Assembly (NCBI RefSeq): GCF_022810405.1
Contig: NZ_JALGQE010000016.1
Location: 1 to 64,000 of the forward strand
Length of the DNA: 64,000 nucleotides
Source of the DNA: Rhodococcus sp. ARC_M5
GTDB lineage: Bacteria; Actinomycetota; Actinomycetes; Mycobacteriales; Mycobacteriaceae
Direction of reading: 5' to 3'
In this document: piece by piece, positions 44,709 through 54,278 of the stretch
Layout: each line of letters opens with the position of its first letter
Numbering within the stretch: the stretch's first letter is position 1
The notes under the pieces: model-generated
The model's database searches: none
What the model was told of the DNA's origin: nothing
The model's input: the letters and a program-made list of their open reading frames with translations, nothing else
Made by a program: the position numbers and the translations under genes

Positions 44709-44718
44709 CATCGTCGGC

Positions 44719-47700
44719 GTGCCCGAGACCGCTCCGAACATCGTGACCGCCCGACTGGTAGCGATCGTCACCGGCATCATCGGTGCGATTCTGGCCATCG
44801 CGACTCCCCTGCTGCCGGTTCAGCAGGACGTCGCAACCCTGTCGTGGCCGCAGAGCTCGTTCGGCAGCGTCAACGCCCCGCTGGTGAGCTACTCGCCCGT
44901 CGACCTCGAGGCGACCGTGCCGTGCAGCGCGGCCACTGCTCTCACCGACGGCGGCACGCTGATCTCCACCGCACCCATCGCAGCTGCGAAGTCCGAGCAG
45001 AGGGCACTGATCGTGCGGGTCGACGACGGCCGACTGCAGGTTCTGCTGCGTGATCGCGTCCTCGCCGAGGCTCCCGTGTCCGAGCTGTCCGAAGACTGCG
45101 CACTGACGGTGTCCTCGAACGCCACCAGCACGATCGTCGACCTCGACGGCGAGGCCAATACCGTGGACGGCGACATCCGGCCGCAGGTCGTCGGCATCTA
45201 CACCGACCTCACCGCTCCGGTCGACGGCCTGAACGTGCGCGCCGACATCGACTCGCGGTACTCCTCCAGCCCCACCACGTTCAAGTTGCTGGCCATGATC
45301 GTCGGCGCGCTCGCCGTCATCGCCTCCCTGTTCGCACTGCATCGGCTCGACGGCATGGATGGGCGACGCCACCGCCGATTCCTCCCCTCCCGCTGGAAAT
45401 CGATCACCGGCGTCGACGCCGTCGTGGTGGGTGTGTTGGTGCTGTGGCACTTCATCGGCGCGAACACCTCCGACGACGGCTACCTGCTCAACATGGCCCG
45501 CGTCTCCGAGAACGCCGGCTACATGTCCAACTACTTCCGCTGGTTCGGTGTCCCGGAAGCGCCGTTCGGCATGCCGTACTACGACATGCTCGCCGCCCTG
45601 GCCAAGGTCAGCACCGCCAGCATCTGGATGCGCTTGCCCGCCACCATCGCGGCGCTGCTGTGCTGGCTGGTGATCAGCCGCGAGGTCATCCCCCGCCTCG
45701 GCCGCGCGGTCGTGACCAACCGGGTCGCGCTGTGGACCGCGGGATTCGTGTTCCTCGCCTTCTGGCTGCCCTACGACAACGGCCTGCGCCCCGAGCCGGT
45801 CATCGCCCTCGGCGCGCTCCTCACGTGGTGCTCGATCGAGCGCGCCATCGCCACCGGACGACTGCTGCCCGCCGCCGTCGGCACCCTGATCGCCGCGTTC
45901 TCGCTCGCCGCCGGACCCACCGGACTGATCGCCGTCGCCGCCCTGCTCGCCGGCCTGCGCCCACTGGTGATGATCGTGGTCAAGCGTGCTCGCCAGGTGG
46001 GACTGCTCGCCGTTCTCGCGCCGCTGGTCGCGTCGGGACTGGCGGTGCTGATCGCGATCTTCGCCGACCAGACTCTGAGCACCGTCCTCGAGGCGACCCG
46101 GGTGCGCTCGGCCATCGGACCGAACGTGCCGTGGTTCGAGGAACGCGTCCGTTGGGACGCGTTGATGACCATCTCGCCCGACGGCTCGCTCGCCCGACGA
46201 TTCGGCATGTTCGCGATGTTGCTCTGCATCGTCGTGTGCATCGCGGTGATGCTCCGCAAGAACGGACGCATCCCTGGTACCGCCACGGGGCCGTCGCGTC
46301 GGATCCTCGGAATCATCCTGGGCGCACTGGCTCTGATGATGTTCACGCCCACCAAGTGGACCCACCACTTCGGTGTGTACGCCGGTCTCGCGGCGTCGTT
46401 GGCCGCGTTGGCTGCTGTGGCCGTGACCGCGGCGACCGTCCGATCTCCGCGCAACAGAACGCTGTTCACCGCCGCTGTCCTGTTCCTGACGGCCGTGGCA
46501 TTCACCAGCTCCAACGGGTGGTGGTACGTCTCGAGCTACGGGATTCCGTGGTTCGACAAACCGCCGTCCGTTGCCGGAAAGGGCTTTTCGACGATCCTGC
46601 TCGGACTGACGGTGTTGACGTTGCTCTACGCCGCCTATCAGCACGTCCGATTGCCTTATCGCAGAAAAGAACCCACCACGCGTCGACGCTTCGCGCCGTC
46701 CGCGCTGACCATCGTCGCCGGTGGGGTCGTCGCCTTCGAGGTGCTCTCGTTCGTCAAAGGCGCTGTGGCGCAGTATCCGGCGTACTCCATAGCACGCTCG
46801 AACTTCTCCGCCCTCGCCGGAAACTCGTGCGGACTCGCCGGTGACGTACAGGTGGAAACCGACGTCAACGGCTCGGTCCTGCAACCGATCGATCCCGCAG
46901 CCGACGCATTGGGTGCCGGTGGGAATACCGGATTCACCCCCGACGGTGTCGCCCGAGACCTGACCGCAGACTCCGAGGACACCGCGCAGGGCAGCGCCAA
47001 CTCGATCCGCCCCGAGGACTCCGAACAGAGTGCGGCGGCCACCTCGTCGAACTCGGCGGGCACCTCCGGTGGAACCAACGAGAACGTCGGAATCAACGGC
47101 AGCGCGGTTGCTCTGCCGTTCGGACTCGATCCGAGCACCACACCGGTACTCGGCAGCTTCGGGGCCACCGAGCCTGCATCCCTGACCTCCGGTTGGTACG
47201 TGTTGCCGGGGGAAGGCGACCTGATCACCATCGCCGCCGCCGGCCGCATCCGATCGGTGGACAAGGACGGGATCGTCACCCCGGGCCAACGCGTCGAACT
47301 GGAATACGGACGCCGCGACGGCGATGACGTGCTCGCGCTGGGACGGATCACCCCACTCGACATCGGTCCGTCGCCGTCGTGGCGCAACCTGCGGGTCCCG
47401 ATGAACGACCTGCCTGCCGACGCGGACGTCGTGCGTATCGTCGCCGAGGACAACGACCTGGCCGGCGATCAATGGCTCGCCGTCACCCCGCCGCGCGTGC
47501 CGAAGACACAGACGCTGAACTCGTTGGTCGGATCGACCGATCCGGTGTTGCTGGACTGGGCCGTCGGACTCGCGTTTCCGTGCCAGCGGCCGTTCGATCA
47601 TCGCGACGGCGTCGCCGAGGTACCGGAGTACCGGATTCTGCCCGACCGCACCGGTGCCGAATCCACCAATGCCTGGCAGGACTCCATCGGCGGCGGCCCG

Positions 47701-47889
47701 CTCGGTTGGACCGAACTGCTGCTCGACGCGCAGACACTGCCGTCGTACCTCGCCGACGACTATGCCCGAGATTGGGGATCGATCGAGAGATACATGCCAC
47801 TCGATCCTGACGCGACGACGGCCGAGATCGCCGTCGAGCAGCAGTCTCGGTCCGGATTGGCCAGCGACGGACCGATGAAAACCGACTGA
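44719..47889 (+). CDS. embC: Emb arabinosyltransferase (EmbC-like)
   Basis: This 1056-residue GT53 enzyme starts at a GTG at 44719, preceded by TAGCAT 7 nt upstream, which also contains the previous stop codon. The membrane half has the catalytic D252-D253 in FIGANTSDDGYLLNMARVSENAGYMSNYFRWFGVPEAPFG. M259 corresponds to the ethambutol-resistance position Met306 of M. tuberculosis EmbB. The C-terminal half (about 700-1056) contains the carbohydrate-binding modules (GWYVLPGEGDLITIAAAGRI, PLGWTELLLDAQTLPSYLADDYARDWGSIERY). It extends arabinan with decaprenyl-phosphoryl arabinose. The EmbC label rests on ARVSENAGYM and ISREVIPRLG; EmbB is possible. Confidence 0.9.
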   Translation: MPETAPNIVTARLVAIVTGIIGAILAIATPLLPVQQDVATLSWPQSSFGSVNAPLVSYSPVDLEATVPCSAATALTDGGTLISTAPIAAAKSEQRALIVRVDDGRLQVLLRDRVLAEAPVSELSEDCALTVSSNATSTIVDLDGEANTVDGDIRPQVVGIYTDLTAPVDGLNVRADIDSRYSSSPTTFKLLAMIVGALAVIASLFALHRLDGMDGRRHRRFLPSRWKSITGVDAVVVGVLVLWHFIGANTSDDGYLLNMARVSENAGYMSNYFRWFGVPEAPFGMPYYDMLAALAKVSTASIWMRLPATIAALLCWLVISREVIPRLGRAVVTNRVALWTAGFVFLAFWLPYDNGLRPEPVIALGALLTWCSIERAIATGRLLPAAVGTLIAAFSLAAGPTGLIAVAALLAGLRPLVMIVVKRARQVGLLAVLAPLVASGLAVLIAIFADQTLSTVLEATRVRSAIGPNVPWFEERVRWDALMTISPDGSLARRFGMFAMLLCIVVCIAVMLRKNGRIPGTATGPSRRILGIILGALALMMFTPTKWTHHFGVYAGLAASLAALAAVAVTAATVRSPRNRTLFTAAVLFLTAVAFTSSNGWWYVSSYGIPWFDKPPSVAGKGFSTILLGLTVLTLLYAAYQHVRLPYRRKEPTTRRRFAPSALTIVAGGVVAFEVLSFVKGAVAQYPAYSIARSNFSALAGNSCGLAGDVQVETDVNGSVLQPIDPAADALGAGGNTGFTPDGVARDLTADSEDTAQGSANSIRPEDSEQSAAATSSNSAGTSGGTNENVGINGSAVALPFGLDPSTTPVLGSFGATEPASLTSGWYVLPGEGDLITIAAAGRIRSVDKDGIVTPGQRVELEYGRRDGDDVLALGRITPLDIGPSPSWRNLRVPMNDLPADADVVRIVAEDNDLAGDQWLAVTPPRVPKTQTLNSLVGSTDPVLLDWAVGLAFPCQRPFDHRDGVAEVPEYRILPDRTGAESTNAWQDSIGGGPLGWTELLLDAQTLPSYLADDYARDWGSIERYMPLDPDATTAEIAVEQQSRSGLASDGPMKTD

Positions 47890-47951
47890 TCCCCTGGTTC
47901 CAGGATTATTCCCGGGGACGGTGCCTGTGTGACCTCTTCGTCACGCTCGCA

Positions 47952-47965
47952 TAACATCGACTCTC
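47952..47965 (+). promoter_or_regulatory. Probable promoter of the second emb gene
   Basis: TAACAT (47952-47957) is a good -10 with GTGACC (47929-47934) 17 bp upstream as a weak -35. The GTG start follows after 8 nt. This suggests separate, leaderless transcription of the second emb gene in addition to read-through. Confidence 0.45.
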
Positions 47966-50900
47966 GTGCCCGACGTCGTGACAGATTCATCAGCTGGTCC
48001 GCCCGTCCCCGCTCCACTGCGAGCCTCGGACGAACTTCGTGCTCAGGTACGAGTTCCCCGGCTGATCGCCATGGTCGCCGGCGTGCTCGGCGTACTGTTC
48101 GCGCTGATCACTCCGTTTGCACCCGTCACGCAGACCACCGCCACCATCGAATGGCCCCAGAACGGGCTGCTGCAGGACGTGGACGCCCCACTGGTGTCCC
48201 AGGCACCTCTGAGCCTGACTGCGACCCTCCCGTGCTCTGCCGTCGCCTCACTCCCCGCGTCGGGCGGGCTGTTGCTGGCGACTGCTCCCCCGCAAGGCGA
48301 AGGCGCCGCACTGAACAGTCTGTTCGTTCGCGTCGGCGAGGCGAACGTGGACGTTCTCGACCGAAACGTCGTCGTCGCGACGGCACCTCGCGCCGACGTC
48401 CAGAGCACCCGCTGCGCGGCCATCGAGATCACCTCGAACGACGAGTACACCTCGGCGGCCTTCACCGGAATCACCGACGACGACGGCCAGCCGATCCAGG
48501 GCAGGCTCGACGGCGACCTCCGTCCCCAGGTCGTCGGCATCTTCAGCGATCTCAGTGGCGCGGCTCCGGCCGACATGTCCGTCACCGTCGACGTCGACTC
48601 CCGCTTCTCGTCGTCGCCGACGCTGCTCAAGTCCTTGATCATGATCCTCGCGATCGCCTGCACCCTGCTGGCCATCGGCGCACTCGGTCGGCTCGACGGC
48701 ACCGACGGTCGCGCGCACCGCCGCTTCTTCCCCTCTCACTGGTGGAAGTTCACCGGCGTCGACGTCACCGTTCTCGGCGTGCTGGTGGGCTGGCACTTCG
48801 TCGGCGCGAACACCTCCGACGACGGCTACTTGCTCACGATGGCCCGCGCCGCGGACCACTCCGGCTACATGGCCAACTACTTCCGCTGGTTCGGCGTACC
48901 CGAGGCCCCGTTCGGCTGGTATTACGACGTACTCGCAGTCTTCGCCAAGATCTCGACCGCCAGCCCGTGGATGCGACTGCCCGCCCTCATCGCAGGCGTC
49001 CTCTGCTGGATGGTGATCAGCCGTGAGGTGGTGCCACGCCTCGGACGCGCCGTCCGCAAATCCAACGTCGCCCTGTGGACCGGCGGACTGGTGTTCCTCG
49101 CGTTCTGGCTGCCGTACAACAACGGTCTGCGTCCCGAACCGATCGTCGCCCTCGGCGCATTGCTCACCTGGTGCTCGGTGGAACGATCCATCGCCACCGG
49201 TCGACTGCTCCCCGCCGCCGCAGCATGTCTCATCGGAGCCTTCACCCTCGCCGCAGCGCCGACCGGATTGATGTGTGTGGCAGCACTTCTCGCCGGGGCC
49301 CGCCCCATCGCGCGCATCGTCGTCCGACGCCACCGCCAGGTCGGCACCCTCGCGATGCTCGCCCCGCTGGCTGCAGCAGGCGTACTGGTACTCGTCGTCG
49401 TCTTCGCCGACCAGACGTACGCGACGGTCATCGAGTCCACCCGAGTCCGCACCATCATCGGCCCCAACGAGGCCTGGTACCAGGACTTCCTGCGTTACTA
49501 CTACCTCTTCGTCCAGACCGTCGACGGCTCGGTCGCACGCCGCTTCGCGTTCCTGACGATGATCCTGTGCCTGTTCACGACACTGTTCGTGCTGCTTCGC
49601 CGCCGACGCATCCCCGGCATCTCGAACGGACCGGCCTGGCGACTCCTCGGCGTCGTCCTCGGCACCATCTTCTTCATGATGTTCAACCCCACCAAGTGGA
49701 CTCACCACTTCGGTTCCTACGCCGGAATCGCCGGTGGCCTGGCCGCGCTGACGGCCGTCGCCGTCTCGGCCAGCGCCCTGCGCTCGCGGCGCAACCGATC
49801 GCTGTTCACAGCCGGGCTGATGTTCGTTCTCGCACTGTCGTTCTCGGGCATCAACGGCTACTGGTACGTCTCGAGCTACGGCGTGCCGTGGTTCGACAAG
49901 ACGGTGTCGCTGAGCGGCAACGAATCGGGCACCCTGTTCCTCATCCTCTTCGGACTGGTCCTCGCCGTCGCCGCATTCCAGTACCTGCGCGAGGGATACG
50001 CTCCCCCACAACCGAAACCGACCTCCGCGCGCGGCAAGCGCATCCGTAAGTTCGCCGCCGCACCGCTGACCGTCATCGCCGGAATCATGGTGTTGTTCGA
50101 GGTGCTCTCGCTCGTCAAGGGAGCCGTCTCCCAGTACCCCGCCTACTCGCTGGCACGATCGAATGTGCAGTCCGTCCTGGGTAACTCGTGCGGACTCGCC
50201 AACGACGTGCTCGTCGAGTCCAACCCCAACGCAGGTGTACTGAGCCCACTGCCGGAGGACTTCGACCCCGTCGCAGGCCCCCTCGGCGGATCGAGCTCCA
50301 CCCTGCGCAACTTCACTGCCAACGGCGTGCCAAGCGACCTCAGCGCCGACGCCGTGGAAGTCAAACCAGGACAGGGCAACACAGACCAACAAGCCGTCGG
50401 ACCCGCCTTCGAGGAAGGCCAGAGCTCCGGAACCGCAGGAGGCACCGGCGAAGTCGGCGTCAACGGCTCGTCCGCCGCCCTGCCCTTCGGACTCGACCCG
50501 GCCACCACACCGGTACTCGGCTCGTACCAGGAGGGCATCCAGGAGCCCGCGGAGGCGACGTCGAGCTGGTACCAACTACCTGCTCGTAGCGATGATGCTC
50601 CCCTGGTCGTCTTCTCCGCAGCCGGCCGCATCTGGTCCTACGACGACACCGGAGCACTCACCTACGGACAGTCCCTGCTGCTCGAATACGGCAAGCGTCA
50701 GCCCGACGGCAGCGTCCAGGCCCAGGGCACCTACCTGCCCCGCGACATCGGACCGGCACCCTCGTGGCGCAACCTCCGAATCCCGTTGGCGGACATCGCA
50801 CCCGACGCCGACGCCGTCCGCATCGTCGCCAACGACCCCAACCTCACCGGCGACCAATGGCTCGCGTTCACCCCGCCCCGGGTGCCGGTGATGGAGAATC

Positions 50901-51283
50901 TGAACACCATGATCGGCAGCGATCAACCCGTGCTGCTCGACTGGGCCGTCGGACTGCAGTTCCCGTGCCAGCGCCCCTTCGACCACCGATACGGCGTCGC
51001 CGAGGTACCCGAATACCGCATCCTCCCCGACCGCCCACTCGCCGTCAGCTCCACCGACACCTGGCAATCCGGCGAGAACGGCGGCCCCCTCGGCTGGTCC
51101 GAACTGCTCGCCAAACCCGTCACCGTCCCCACCTACCTCGAAAACGACTGGGCGAGGGACTGGGGTTCGTTGGAGCGCTACGAGCAGTACTACCCGAGCG
51201 CTGTGCCCGCTGAACTCGAGACCGCCGACGTCACCCGATCGGGTTTCTACCAAGACGGCCAATTGCGAGTATTCGAGGACTGA
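47966..51283 (+). CDS. embB: Emb arabinosyltransferase (EmbB-like)
   Basis: This 1105-residue paralogue of the preceding gene starts at a GTG at 47966. The catalytic D285-D286 lie in FVGANTSDDGYLLTMARAADHSGYMANYFRWFGVPEAPFGWYYDVLAVFAKISTASPWMRLP, with M292 at the position equivalent to EmbB Met306. About fifteen spans are followed by a long extracytoplasmic region with jelly-roll modules (SWYQLPARSDDAPLVVFSAAGRIWSYDDTG, PLGWSELLAKPVTVPTYLENDWARDWGSLERYEQYYP). The ADHSGYMANYFRWFG block with PFGWYY is closest to EmbB. No third, EmbA-like gene is present. It probably builds branched arabinan, possibly as a heterodimer with the upstream protein. Confidence 0.9.
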   Translation: MPDVVTDSSAGPPVPAPLRASDELRAQVRVPRLIAMVAGVLGVLFALITPFAPVTQTTATIEWPQNGLLQDVDAPLVSQAPLSLTATLPCSAVASLPASGGLLLATAPPQGEGAALNSLFVRVGEANVDVLDRNVVVATAPRADVQSTRCAAIEITSNDEYTSAAFTGITDDDGQPIQGRLDGDLRPQVVGIFSDLSGAAPADMSVTVDVDSRFSSSPTLLKSLIMILAIACTLLAIGALGRLDGTDGRAHRRFFPSHWWKFTGVDVTVLGVLVGWHFVGANTSDDGYLLTMARAADHSGYMANYFRWFGVPEAPFGWYYDVLAVFAKISTASPWMRLPALIAGVLCWMVISREVVPRLGRAVRKSNVALWTGGLVFLAFWLPYNNGLRPEPIVALGALLTWCSVERSIATGRLLPAAAACLIGAFTLAAAPTGLMCVAALLAGARPIARIVVRRHRQVGTLAMLAPLAAAGVLVLVVVFADQTYATVIESTRVRTIIGPNEAWYQDFLRYYYLFVQTVDGSVARRFAFLTMILCLFTTLFVLLRRRRIPGISNGPAWRLLGVVLGTIFFMMFNPTKWTHHFGSYAGIAGGLAALTAVAVSASALRSRRNRSLFTAGLMFVLALSFSGINGYWYVSSYGVPWFDKTVSLSGNESGTLFLILFGLVLAVAAFQYLREGYAPPQPKPTSARGKRIRKFAAAPLTVIAGIMVLFEVLSLVKGAVSQYPAYSLARSNVQSVLGNSCGLANDVLVESNPNAGVLSPLPEDFDPVAGPLGGSSSTLRNFTANGVPSDLSADAVEVKPGQGNTDQQAVGPAFEEGQSSGTAGGTGEVGVNGSSAALPFGLDPATTPVLGSYQEGIQEPAEATSSWYQLPARSDDAPLVVFSAAGRIWSYDDTGALTYGQSLLLEYGKRQPDGSVQAQGTYLPRDIGPAPSWRNLRIPLADIAPDADAVRIVANDPNLTGDQWLAFTPPRVPVMENLNTMIGSDQPVLLDWAVGLQFPCQRPFDHRYGVAEVPEYRILPDRPLAVSSTDTWQSGENGGPLGWSELLAKPVTVPTYLENDWARDWGSLERYEQYYPSAVPAELETADVTRSGFYQDGQLRVFED

Positions 51284-51301
51284 TCGCCCGCCCCCGCCCC
51301 G

Positions 51302-51350
51302 CGTCAATGGACCCTTGCATACGTCTCGACCGTGCAAGGGTCCATTCACG
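51302..51350. repeat. Palindromic repeat copy A
   Basis: AATGGACCCTTGCA (51306-51319) and its exact reverse complement (51333-51346) enclose a 13-nt loop TACGTCTCGACCG. The outer bases GTC/CAC extend the unit. It lies 18 bp after the second emb gene and could terminate its transcription. It is the best preserved of four copies in the window. Confidence 0.85.
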
Positions 51351-51365
51351 TCTCGGCCTGTAGTG

Positions 51366-51414
51366 GGTCAATGGACCGTTGCATACGTCTGAGCGCGTGG
51401 ATGGTTCATTCACG
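51366..51414. repeat. Palindromic repeat copy B
   Basis: This copy has the same layout as copy A: GTCAATGGACCGTTGCATACG (left arm and loop start) and TGGATGGTTCATTCACG (right arm), with several mismatches in the stem. It begins 15 bp after copy A. The remaining 190 bp to the next gene show no gene and no further copy. Confidence 0.8.
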
Positions 51415-51605
51415 CTGCCGGACGGCTTCACCCGCGGACGCCATCTGACTCCATCGGCCGGCCTTAGCATCCGAGTCCGACAGCGTCGTCCACCTTCCGA
51501 CCGGTGACAGCCGATCCATCCACAGACAGGTCGTCTATCCACAGACATCCTGTAATACCGCCCAAAGCCGTCTGACGTGTCGGTACCGACTTCCACTCTT
51601 CGGGC

Positions 51606-52568
51606 ATGAAGAGACGACTGTGGAACGCAGCTTCACTATCCGAATTGAGCTCGACCGGCGTCGTGACGCGACGGCAGCTTCGCGAGGCGGGCGTGAGTGA
51701 CGCAGCGATCGATGGCAGGTGCGCAGCCGGCGGCCCGTGGCAGCGATTGCTACCGGGTGTCGTACTGCTGCGCAACGGTCATCCGTCGACACTCGAGCGG
51801 TCAGCCGCAGCGCTCGCATACGGCGGACCGTCGAGCATGATCACCGGCTGCGTCGGACTCGATTCGTTCGGATACGGGACCAACGGATCCGCCGGGGAGG
51901 TTCATCTGCTGCTACCCGCGGAAATGCGTCGGGCATCGGTGTCATTCGTCCGAGCAGAGCGGACATGGCGGCTTCCAGAGTCGATCACCAAGGGCAGCAT
52001 CCGAGTTGCTCCTCTGGTGCGTTCACTGGTCGACGCCACGCGAGCCGCGAAATCCGAGGCACGGTGCGTCGCCCTGCTGACCGAGGTGCTCCAACGAGAC
52101 GGCGTGACCATCGACGAGATCGCCGCCGAATTGGCCGAAGGGCCGCGCCGCTACAGCGCGCTCACCCGCCGTGTACTTCTCGAGTTGCGGGACAACGCGC
52201 ACTCGGTGGCAGAACTCGAAGACCAACGCCTGTACAGAACCAGCGGTCTGCCTGCGATGACACACAACTGCGACATCTACGCCCGGAGCGGAGAGTTCAT
52301 CGCCAATACCGACGGGTGGATCGACACCGTGGCGCTGGCACGTGAAATCGATTCCGTGGCCCATCATCTGTCACCGGCCGACTACCAGCGGACCCAAGCC
52401 CGACGTAACCGAATGCAGGCCCACGGTCTGATCGTCGTATCCCATTCACCGCAAGACATCCGCGATCGGCCGACACAGGTGCTCGACGACTTACGGATGA
52501 ACTACCAACATGCTCTCGCCAGACCTCGACCGGATGTCGTGATGCTTCCGCGCGAATCGACCGCGTGA
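51606..52568 (+). CDS. AbiEi-like antitoxin-domain/DUF559-type nuclease-fold protein
   Basis: This 320-residue protein begins with a winged-helix domain of the AbiEi antitoxin type (about 10-60, LSELSSTGVVTRRQLREAGVSDAAIDGRCAAGGPWQRLLPGVVLLRNG), continues with an alpha/beta middle region, and ends in a domain resembling DUF559/very-short-patch-repair folds (about 205-300, DIYARSGEFIANTDGWIDTVALAREIDSVAHHLSPADYQRTQARRNRMQAHGLIVVSHSPQDI). Stand-alone proteins of this kind are abundant in actinobacteria and their function is unclear. No toxin gene of the AbiEii type is adjacent. The gene is bracketed by paired palindromic repeats, and its stop codon lies inside copy C. Confidence 0.75.
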   Translation: MKRRLWNAASLSELSSTGVVTRRQLREAGVSDAAIDGRCAAGGPWQRLLPGVVLLRNGHPSTLERSAAALAYGGPSSMITGCVGLDSFGYGTNGSAGEVHLLLPAEMRRASVSFVRAERTWRLPESITKGSIRVAPLVRSLVDATRAAKSEARCVALLTEVLQRDGVTIDEIAAELAEGPRRYSALTRRVLLELRDNAHSVAELEDQRLYRTSGLPAMTHNCDIYARSGEFIANTDGWIDTVALAREIDSVAHHLSPADYQRTQARRNRMQAHGLIVVSHSPQDIRDRPTQVLDDLRMNYQHALARPRPDVVMLPRESTA

Positions 52569-52613
52569 ATGGACCATCGGACACGTCTGACCGGTGCAGT
52601 GGTCCATCGACGC
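52564..52613. repeat. Palindromic repeat copy C
   Basis: The left arm GTGAATGGACCATCGGACACG and right arm GTGCAGTGGTCCATCGACG flank the loop TCTGACCG. It shares the central TACGTCTGACCGGTGCA block with copy D, apart from one base. The stop codon of the AbiEi-like gene (52566-52568) is within its left arm. Confidence 0.82.
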
Positions 52614-52626
52614 AGACGACGCCCGC

Positions 52627-52677
52627 ACGTGAATGAACCATCGCATACGTCTGACCGGTGCAGTGGTCCATTGACGC
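52627..52677. repeat. Palindromic repeat copy D
   Basis: The left arm is GTGAATGAACCATCGCATACG and the right arm GTGCAGTGGTCCATTGACG, with the same loop as copy C. It starts 63 bp after copy C. Copies C and D are nearly identical in the loop and right arm, indicating a shared origin. Confidence 0.82.
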
Positions 52678-52730
52678 GAACGGGAGCGAAGCGACCCCCG
52701 AGGGACGAAGGACCGCCGAACTTCAGTTCT

Positions 52731-54275
52731 CTAGATGGGGAGCAACGAGTGCTTACGCGGACTCTTGTGCACTTCCTTGTCCTTCAGAATGTGCAGGGCC
52801 TTGCGGATTTCGAGGCGGGTGCTCGACGGCTCGATGACCGCATCGATGTAGCCACGCTCGGCGGCGATCCAGGGTGTTGCGACATGCTCGTTGTAGAAGT
52901 TGATGAGCTGCTTGCGCAGGGCCGGGGCATTCTCGCCCGCCTCGGCGAGTTGCTTGCGACTCATGATGTTGATGGCACCCTCGGCACCCATGACGGCGAT
53001 GCGAGCCGTCGGCCAGGCGAGGTTGATGTCGGATCCGAGCTGCTTGGAGCCCATCACCGCGTATCCGCCGCCGTACGACTTGCGAATCACGACAGTCAGT
53101 TTCGGCACCGTGGCTTCGACGAAGGAGAAGATGAAGCGACCACCGCGATGGATGACGCCGAGAGTTTCCTGATCGACGCCGGGCAGGAATCCGGGTGTGT
53201 CGACGAGGAAGATGATCGGGATGTTGTAGGCATCGCTGAGGCGGATGAACCGAGCACATTTGTCTGCGGCTTTGGCATCGAGTGCCCCGGACAGATGCAT
53301 CGGCTGATTGCCGACGATTCCCACCGGCCGACCGTCGACGCGGGCGAAGCCGGTGATGACGTTCGGTGCCGTCTGGCCGGACAGTTCGTGGAATTCACCG
53401 TCGTCGAAGATGCGCAGGATGATGTCGTGCATGTCGTAGCCGGCGTTGTCGGCGTCGGGCATGAACGAGTCGAGCTTGCGGTCGGATTCGGTGATCTCCG
53501 GCTCGAGCCCCGGGTTGATCACCGGTGCTTCTTCCTGGCAGCTCGACGGCATGTAGCTCAGGTAGTTCCGGATCCAGTCGAATGCGGCCTTCTCGTCGGC
53601 AGCGACGTGGTGCACGTTGCCGTTGATGGCCTGGACGCGGGCACTACCCAGTTCGTCGAGGCTGACGTCCTCACCGGTGACGGACTTGATGACGTCCGGT
53701 CCGGTGACGAACATGTACGCCTCTTCGGTGGCGACGACGATGTCGGTGTTGATCGGTGCGTACACCGCGCCACCGGCGCACTTACCGAGGATCAGCGAGA
53801 TCTGCGGGCACAGGCCGGACAGCGCTTCGTGGCGTCGGCCCAGTTCGGCATACCACGCGAGGGAGGTGACGGCGTCCTGCACACGAGCTCCACCGGAATC
53901 GTTGATGCCGACGACCGGGCAGCCCATCTTGATCGCGAAGTCCATGATGCCGGCGACCTTGCGGCCGAACATCTCGCCGACGGTGCCACCGAACACGGTC
54001 TGATCGTGCGAGAACACGGCGATCGGACGGCCGTCGACGGTTCCGTGGCCGGTGACGACGCCGTCGCTGTACAGAGCACCGGGATCGTTGGGGGCCTTCA
54101 CCAATGCGCCGATCTCGACGAAGCTGCCGGGATCGAGCAACGAATTGACGCGATCGCGAGCACTGGGAATGCCCTTCTTCGCACGCTTCGCTATCCCGAT
54201 CTCGCCGGCCGGTTCCTTGGCCAGTTCGAGCCTCGCCCGTAGTTCGGCCAACTTCTCCGCAGTGGTGCCACTCAA
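52731..54275 (-). CDS. accD4: Acyl-CoA carboxylase beta subunit AccD4
   Basis: This 514-residue carboxyltransferase carboxylates a long-chain acyl-CoA to the malonyl-type extender unit used by Pks13. It begins at a TTG at 54275, 3 nt after the pks13 stop, with GGAG upstream. Crotonase-fold features include the two oxyanion loops, [12 protein letters not shown] and [11 protein letters not shown] in the N-half and the glycine-rich [11 protein letters not shown] in the C-half, plus [12 protein letters not shown]. It acts with AccA3 and other subunits encoded elsewhere. The order fadD32-pks13-accD4 is the same as in M. tuberculosis, and the genes are co-transcribed leftward. Confidence 0.95.
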   Translation of the reverse strand: MSGTTAEKLAELRARLELAKEPAGEIGIAKRAKKGIPSARDRVNSLLDPGSFVEIGALVKAPNDPGALYSDGVVTGHGTVDGRPIAVFSHDQTVFGGTVGEMFGRKVAGIMDFAIKMGCPVVGINDSGGARVQDAVTSLAWYAELGRRHEALSGLCPQISLILGKCAGGAVYAPINTDIVVATEEAYMFVTGPDVIKSVTGEDVSLDELGSARVQAINGNVHHVAADEKAAFDWIRNYLSYMPSSCQEEAPVINPGLEPEITESDRKLDSFMPDADNAGYDMHDIILRIFDDGEFHELSGQTAPNVITGFARVDGRPVGIVGNQPMHLSGALDAKAADKCARFIRLSDAYNIPIIFLVDTPGFLPGVDQETLGVIHRGGRFIFSFVEATVPKLTVVIRKSYGGGYAVMGSKQLGSDINLAWPTARIAVMGAEGAINIMSRKQLAEAGENAPALRKQLINFYNEHVATPWIAAERGYIDAVIEPSSTRLEIRKALHILKDKEVHKSPRKHSLLPI

Positions 54276-54278
54276 GAT

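Noticed and set aside
44632-47601. Very long leftward open frame antisense to the first emb gene
   Set aside because: High-GC mirror of the emb coding frame, with low-complexity R/H/D/G-rich protein and no motif.
48248-50575. 775-codon leftward open frame antisense to the second emb gene
   Set aside because: Same GC-driven mirror effect; the sense frame encodes a full Emb protein.
51302-52677. CRISPR-like array
   Set aside because: Only four units, arranged as pairs 1.2 kb apart around a gene, and each unit is itself a palindrome with variable stem; no regular spacers and no cas genes.
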